A stretch of 7,420 nt of DNA from JAUREX01 sp044356825 (lineage in GTDB: Bacteria > Pseudomonadota > Alphaproteobacteria > Rhodobacterales > Rhodobacteraceae), in contig JBIKVM010000147.1 of the NCBI GenBank assembly GCA_044356825.1, positions 1 through 7,420 on the forward strand, read 5' to 3'. Every line of letters begins with the position of its first letter. Positions within the stretch are counted from its first letter, which is position 1. The position numbers and the translations under genes are program-made. The notes under the pieces were generated by a model that worked only from the letters and a program-made list of their open reading frames with translations, was not told the origin of the DNA and did not search any database. Shown here one piece after another: positions 5,637 to 7,420 of this stretch.

Positions 5637-6905
5637 ATGCACGGAAAGGATGGAACCGGGACGCCCGAGGCGGAGCTGGCGCGCGCCCTGTTCGCCGCCG
5701 GGGTGGCAGCGGCCGATCCGGGGCGGGCGGTGCAAGCGGCGCTGGCCGATGTGCCGCCGCCCGCGGGGCGTCGCTTGATCGTCGCGGTCGGCAAGGCCGC
5801 CTGCGCCATGGCAATGGCGGCGCGCGCGGCGCTCGGCCCGGTCGAGACGCTGATCGTCACGACCGATGGGGCCGCGCGCGAGGTTCCCGGCGCCGAGGTG
5901 CTCCGCGCGGGCCACCCGGTGCCCGACGCGCGCGGCCTTGCCGCGGCCGAGGCCGTCGCGGCGCAGGTCGCGGCGCTTGGGGAAGGGGACGAGCTGATCG
6001 CGCTGATCTCCGGCGGGGGGTCGGCCCTCTTGCCCGCGCCGCTGCCCGGCATCACGATCGCCGACAAGGCCGAGGTCAGCCGCCTGCTGCTGGCCTCGGG
6101 CGCCGACATCCGCGCGATGAACCTCGTGCGCCAGCAGCTCTCCACGCTGAAGGGCGGCGGGCTCGCGCGGCTGGCGGCCCCGGCGCGGGTGCGCGCGCTC
6201 GTGCTGTCGGATGTGGTGGGGGATGACCTCTCGGTGATCGCCTCGGGGCCGACGATGCCGCCCATCGGCACGCGGGCCGAGGCGCGCGCGCTGATCGAGC
6301 GGCTGGGGCTGCTCGGGCGCGTGCCCGCGTCAGTGCGCGGGGTGCTCGAACACCCCGACACCCCCTTCTCGCCGCTGCACGAAGTCGAGACGCGCCTCGT
6401 CGGGTCGAACACCCTCTCGCTCGCGGCGATGGCGGGGGCGGTGCCGGCGGGGGCGGGCCCCGTCCACCGCGCGCCCCGCCCGCTCGAGGGCGACGTTGCC
6501 GAGGCCGCGGCGCAGATCCTGCGCGAGGGGGCGGGGCAGGGCGCCGGCGTCTGGTTCTGGGGCGGTGAGACGACGGTGCGCATCGAGGGGCCTGCGGGGC
6601 AGGGCGGGCGCAACCAGGAACTGGCGCTGCGCGTGGCCCTCGGCGCCGCGGCGGCGGGCTGGGCCGGGCCTTGGGCCTTCCTCTCGGGCGGGAGCGACGG
6701 GCGCGACGGCCCGACCGAGGCGGCGGGCGGCCTCGTCGGGCCGGGAACGGTCGCGCGGATCGTGGCCGCGGGCCTCGACCCCGCCGCGCATCTTGCGCGC
6801 CACGATTCGCTGCCGGCGCTGCGCGCGGGTGGCGCGCTGCTCGTGACCGGCGAGACGGGGACGAATGTCGCCGACTTCCAGATCCTCGTGCGCGGGCGCG
6901 GCTGA
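5637..6905 (+). CDS. gckA: Glycerate 2-kinase, MOFRL family (often misannotated hydroxypyruvate reductase TtuD)
   Basis: Cytosolic enzyme that phosphorylates D-glycerate with ATP, in this family giving 2-phosphoglycerate, and so feeds glycerate from glyoxylate, tartronate semialdehyde or hydroxypyruvate into lower glycolysis. The 422-residue product has the N-terminal DUF4147/GckA domain (about 10-235) and the C-terminal MOFRL domain (about 300-415). Family motifs in order: VAVGKAACAMA with K52, AGHPVPDARG (91-100), LISGGGSALLPAP (123-135), STLKGGGLAR (169-178), LSDVVGDDLSVIASGPT (190-206), GGETTV (309-314), GGRNQELAL (323-331), GGSDGRDGPTEAAGG (351-365) and GETGTNVADFQ (405-415). Lengths and motifs are complete, so the gene should be functional. 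TTG (5628), GTG (5631) and ATG (5637) lie almost side by side in frame; I chose the ATG because GGGGAG at 5622-5627 is 9 bases before it but too close to the others. It overlaps rlmJ by one base, and diverges from the ArsR gene. Many database entries call such proteins hydroxypyruvate reductase, without basis in the motifs. Confidence 0.94.
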   Translation: MHGKDGTGTPEAELARALFAAGVAAADPGRAVQAALADVPPPAGRRLIVAVGKAACAMAMAARAALGPVETLIVTTDGAAREVPGAEVLRAGHPVPDARGLAAAEAVAAQVAALGEGDELIALISGGGSALLPAPLPGITIADKAEVSRLLLASGADIRAMNLVRQQLSTLKGGGLARLAAPARVRALVLSDVVGDDLSVIASGPTMPPIGTRAEARALIERLGLLGRVPASVRGVLEHPDTPFSPLHEVETRLVGSNTLSLAAMAGAVPAGAGPVHRAPRPLEGDVAEAAAQILREGAGQGAGVWFWGGETTVRIEGPAGQGGRNQELALRVALGAAAAGWAGPWAFLSGGSDGRDGPTEAAGGLVGPGTVARIVAAGLDPAAHLARHDSLPALRAGGALLVTGETGTNVADFQILVRGRG

Positions 6906-7420
6906 TGCTGTCCTATCAGCACGGCTATCACGCGGGGAACATGGCAGATGTGCACAAGCACGCCGTGCTTGCGGCGGTGCTCGGGCGGATGGTGCAGAAG
7001 GACAAGCCGCTCACCTACCTCGAGACGCACGCCGGGCGCGGTCTCTACGACCTCGGTGCGCCCGAGGCGCTCAAGACCGGCGAGGCCGCGGCCGGGATCG
7101 GCCGGCTTGCGCCCGCCCTGCCGGCGGCCCATCCGCTCGCGCAGGTCATCGGGGCGGTGCGGGCCGCGCATGGGGCGCGCGCCTATCCCGGATCGCCCCT
7201 GATCGCGGCGCATCTGTTGCGGCCGGGCGACCGGATGCACCTCGCCGAGCTGCACCCGCAGGAGCATGCGGCCCTTTTGGCCACGATGGCGCCCTTTGGC
7301 GCGGACGTGCGGCGCGAGGACGGGTTTGCCATGGCCCGAGCGCTCTGCCCGCCCATGCCGCGGCGGGGCATCCTGCTGATCGACCCGCCCTATGAGGTGA
7401 AGGAGGATTACGCCCGCATC
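6905..7420 (+). CDS. rlmJ: 23S rRNA (adenine-2030-N6)-methyltransferase RlmJ, 3' end cut by window
   Basis: S-adenosylmethionine-dependent enzyme that methylates N6 of A2030 in 23S rRNA before the large subunit is assembled. The frame is open for 172 codons to the window edge; the E. coli protein has about 280 residues, so roughly the last hundred are missing. The start MLSYQHGYHAGNMADVHKHA is nearly the E. coli one and includes Y4, H6, K18 and H19. The SAM-binding motif is ETHAGRG (40-46), then YPGSPLIA (94-101), ELHP (115-118), a DG at 139-140, and the catalytic motif IV DPPY at 160-163 followed by E and K as in the family. The ATG at 6905 shares its A with the TGA of the glycerate kinase gene (TGATG), and no good ribosome binding site precedes it, which points to translation coupled to that gene. 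E. coli rlmJ is also known as yhiR and was linked to use of DNA as a nutrient. Confidence 0.96.
   Translation, partial: MLSYQHGYHAGNMADVHKHAVLAAVLGRMVQKDKPLTYLETHAGRGLYDLGAPEALKTGEAAAGIGRLAPALPAAHPLAQVIGAVRAAHGARAYPGSPLIAAHLLRPGDRMHLAELHPQEHAALLATMAPFGADVRREDGFAMARALCPPMPRRGILLIDPPYEVKEDYARI

Noticed and set aside
5548..5814. N-terminal extension of the ArsR gene by 89 codons
   Set aside because: The extension is Pro/Arg-rich, overlaps the glycerate kinase start, and would remove the ribosome binding site just before the ATG at 5547. The 109-residue form matches SqrR cysteine spacing and size.
5456..7267. A 603-codon minus-strand open frame, the longest closed frame in the window
   Set aside because: It runs antisense across the starts and bodies of the ArsR, glycerate kinase and rlmJ genes. 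Its Ser/Pro/Ala/Arg-rich product has no domain; a real gene here is not credible.
1..7420. Search for tRNA, rRNA, riboswitch, CRISPR array, insertion sequence, attachment site or toxin-antitoxin pair
   Set aside because: No cloverleaf, no regularly spaced repeats, no transposase or integrase motifs and no terminal inverted repeats were seen. The gaps between genes are all under 140 bp.

Overview
The window is dense, very GC-rich alphaproteobacterial chromosome, most likely from the Rhodobacteraceae (Rhodobacter/Paracoccus/Roseobacter relatives). Three things point there: a DUF2794 gene, a family I know only from Alphaproteobacteria; a SqrR/BigR-type ArsR regulator with the cysteine pattern of Rhodobacter capsulatus SqrR; and Pha/Mrp and DUF1989 genes of the kind usual in that group. 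I see eight protein genes. Two are cut by the window edges. There is no RNA gene, mobile element or CRISPR array.

Layout. Bases 1-2004 (minus) hold most of mrpA/phaA, the large subunit of a multisubunit Na+(K+)/H+ antiporter, running off the left edge. A gap of about 110 bp with a GC-rich stem-loop separates it from an EamA/DMT-family transporter (2114-3043, minus). Diverging from that transporter across 134 bp is a stand-alone DUF1989 (urea carboxylase-associated family) protein (3178-4044, plus). It ends 3 bp from the end of deoD, purine-nucleoside phosphorylase (4048-4755, minus). deoD diverges from a small DUF2794 protein (4869-5210, plus) that has a good sigma70-type promoter but no clear ribosome binding site, so its mRNA may be leaderless. 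DUF2794 ends 7 bp from a convergent ArsR-family, SqrR-like persulfide-sensing repressor (5218-5547, minus). Divergent from the repressor is a MOFRL-type glycerate 2-kinase (5637-6905, plus), whose stop codon overlaps by one base the start of rlmJ, a 23S rRNA m6A methyltransferase (6905-7420, plus), cut by the right edge.

How the genes relate. This looks mainly like ordinary core chromosome: ion homeostasis, nucleoside salvage, glycerate metabolism and rRNA modification. Orientations alternate (- - + - + - + +), giving three short divergent promoter regions and two almost gapless tail-to-tail junctions. The only clear co-transcribed pair is glycerate kinase with rlmJ. I did not find a convincing new multi-gene system. 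The points most worth following are the uncharacterised stand-alone DUF1989 protein facing an exporter-type permease, the three-cysteine SqrR-like repressor with no sulfur gene beside it, and the predicted leaderless DUF2794 mRNA.
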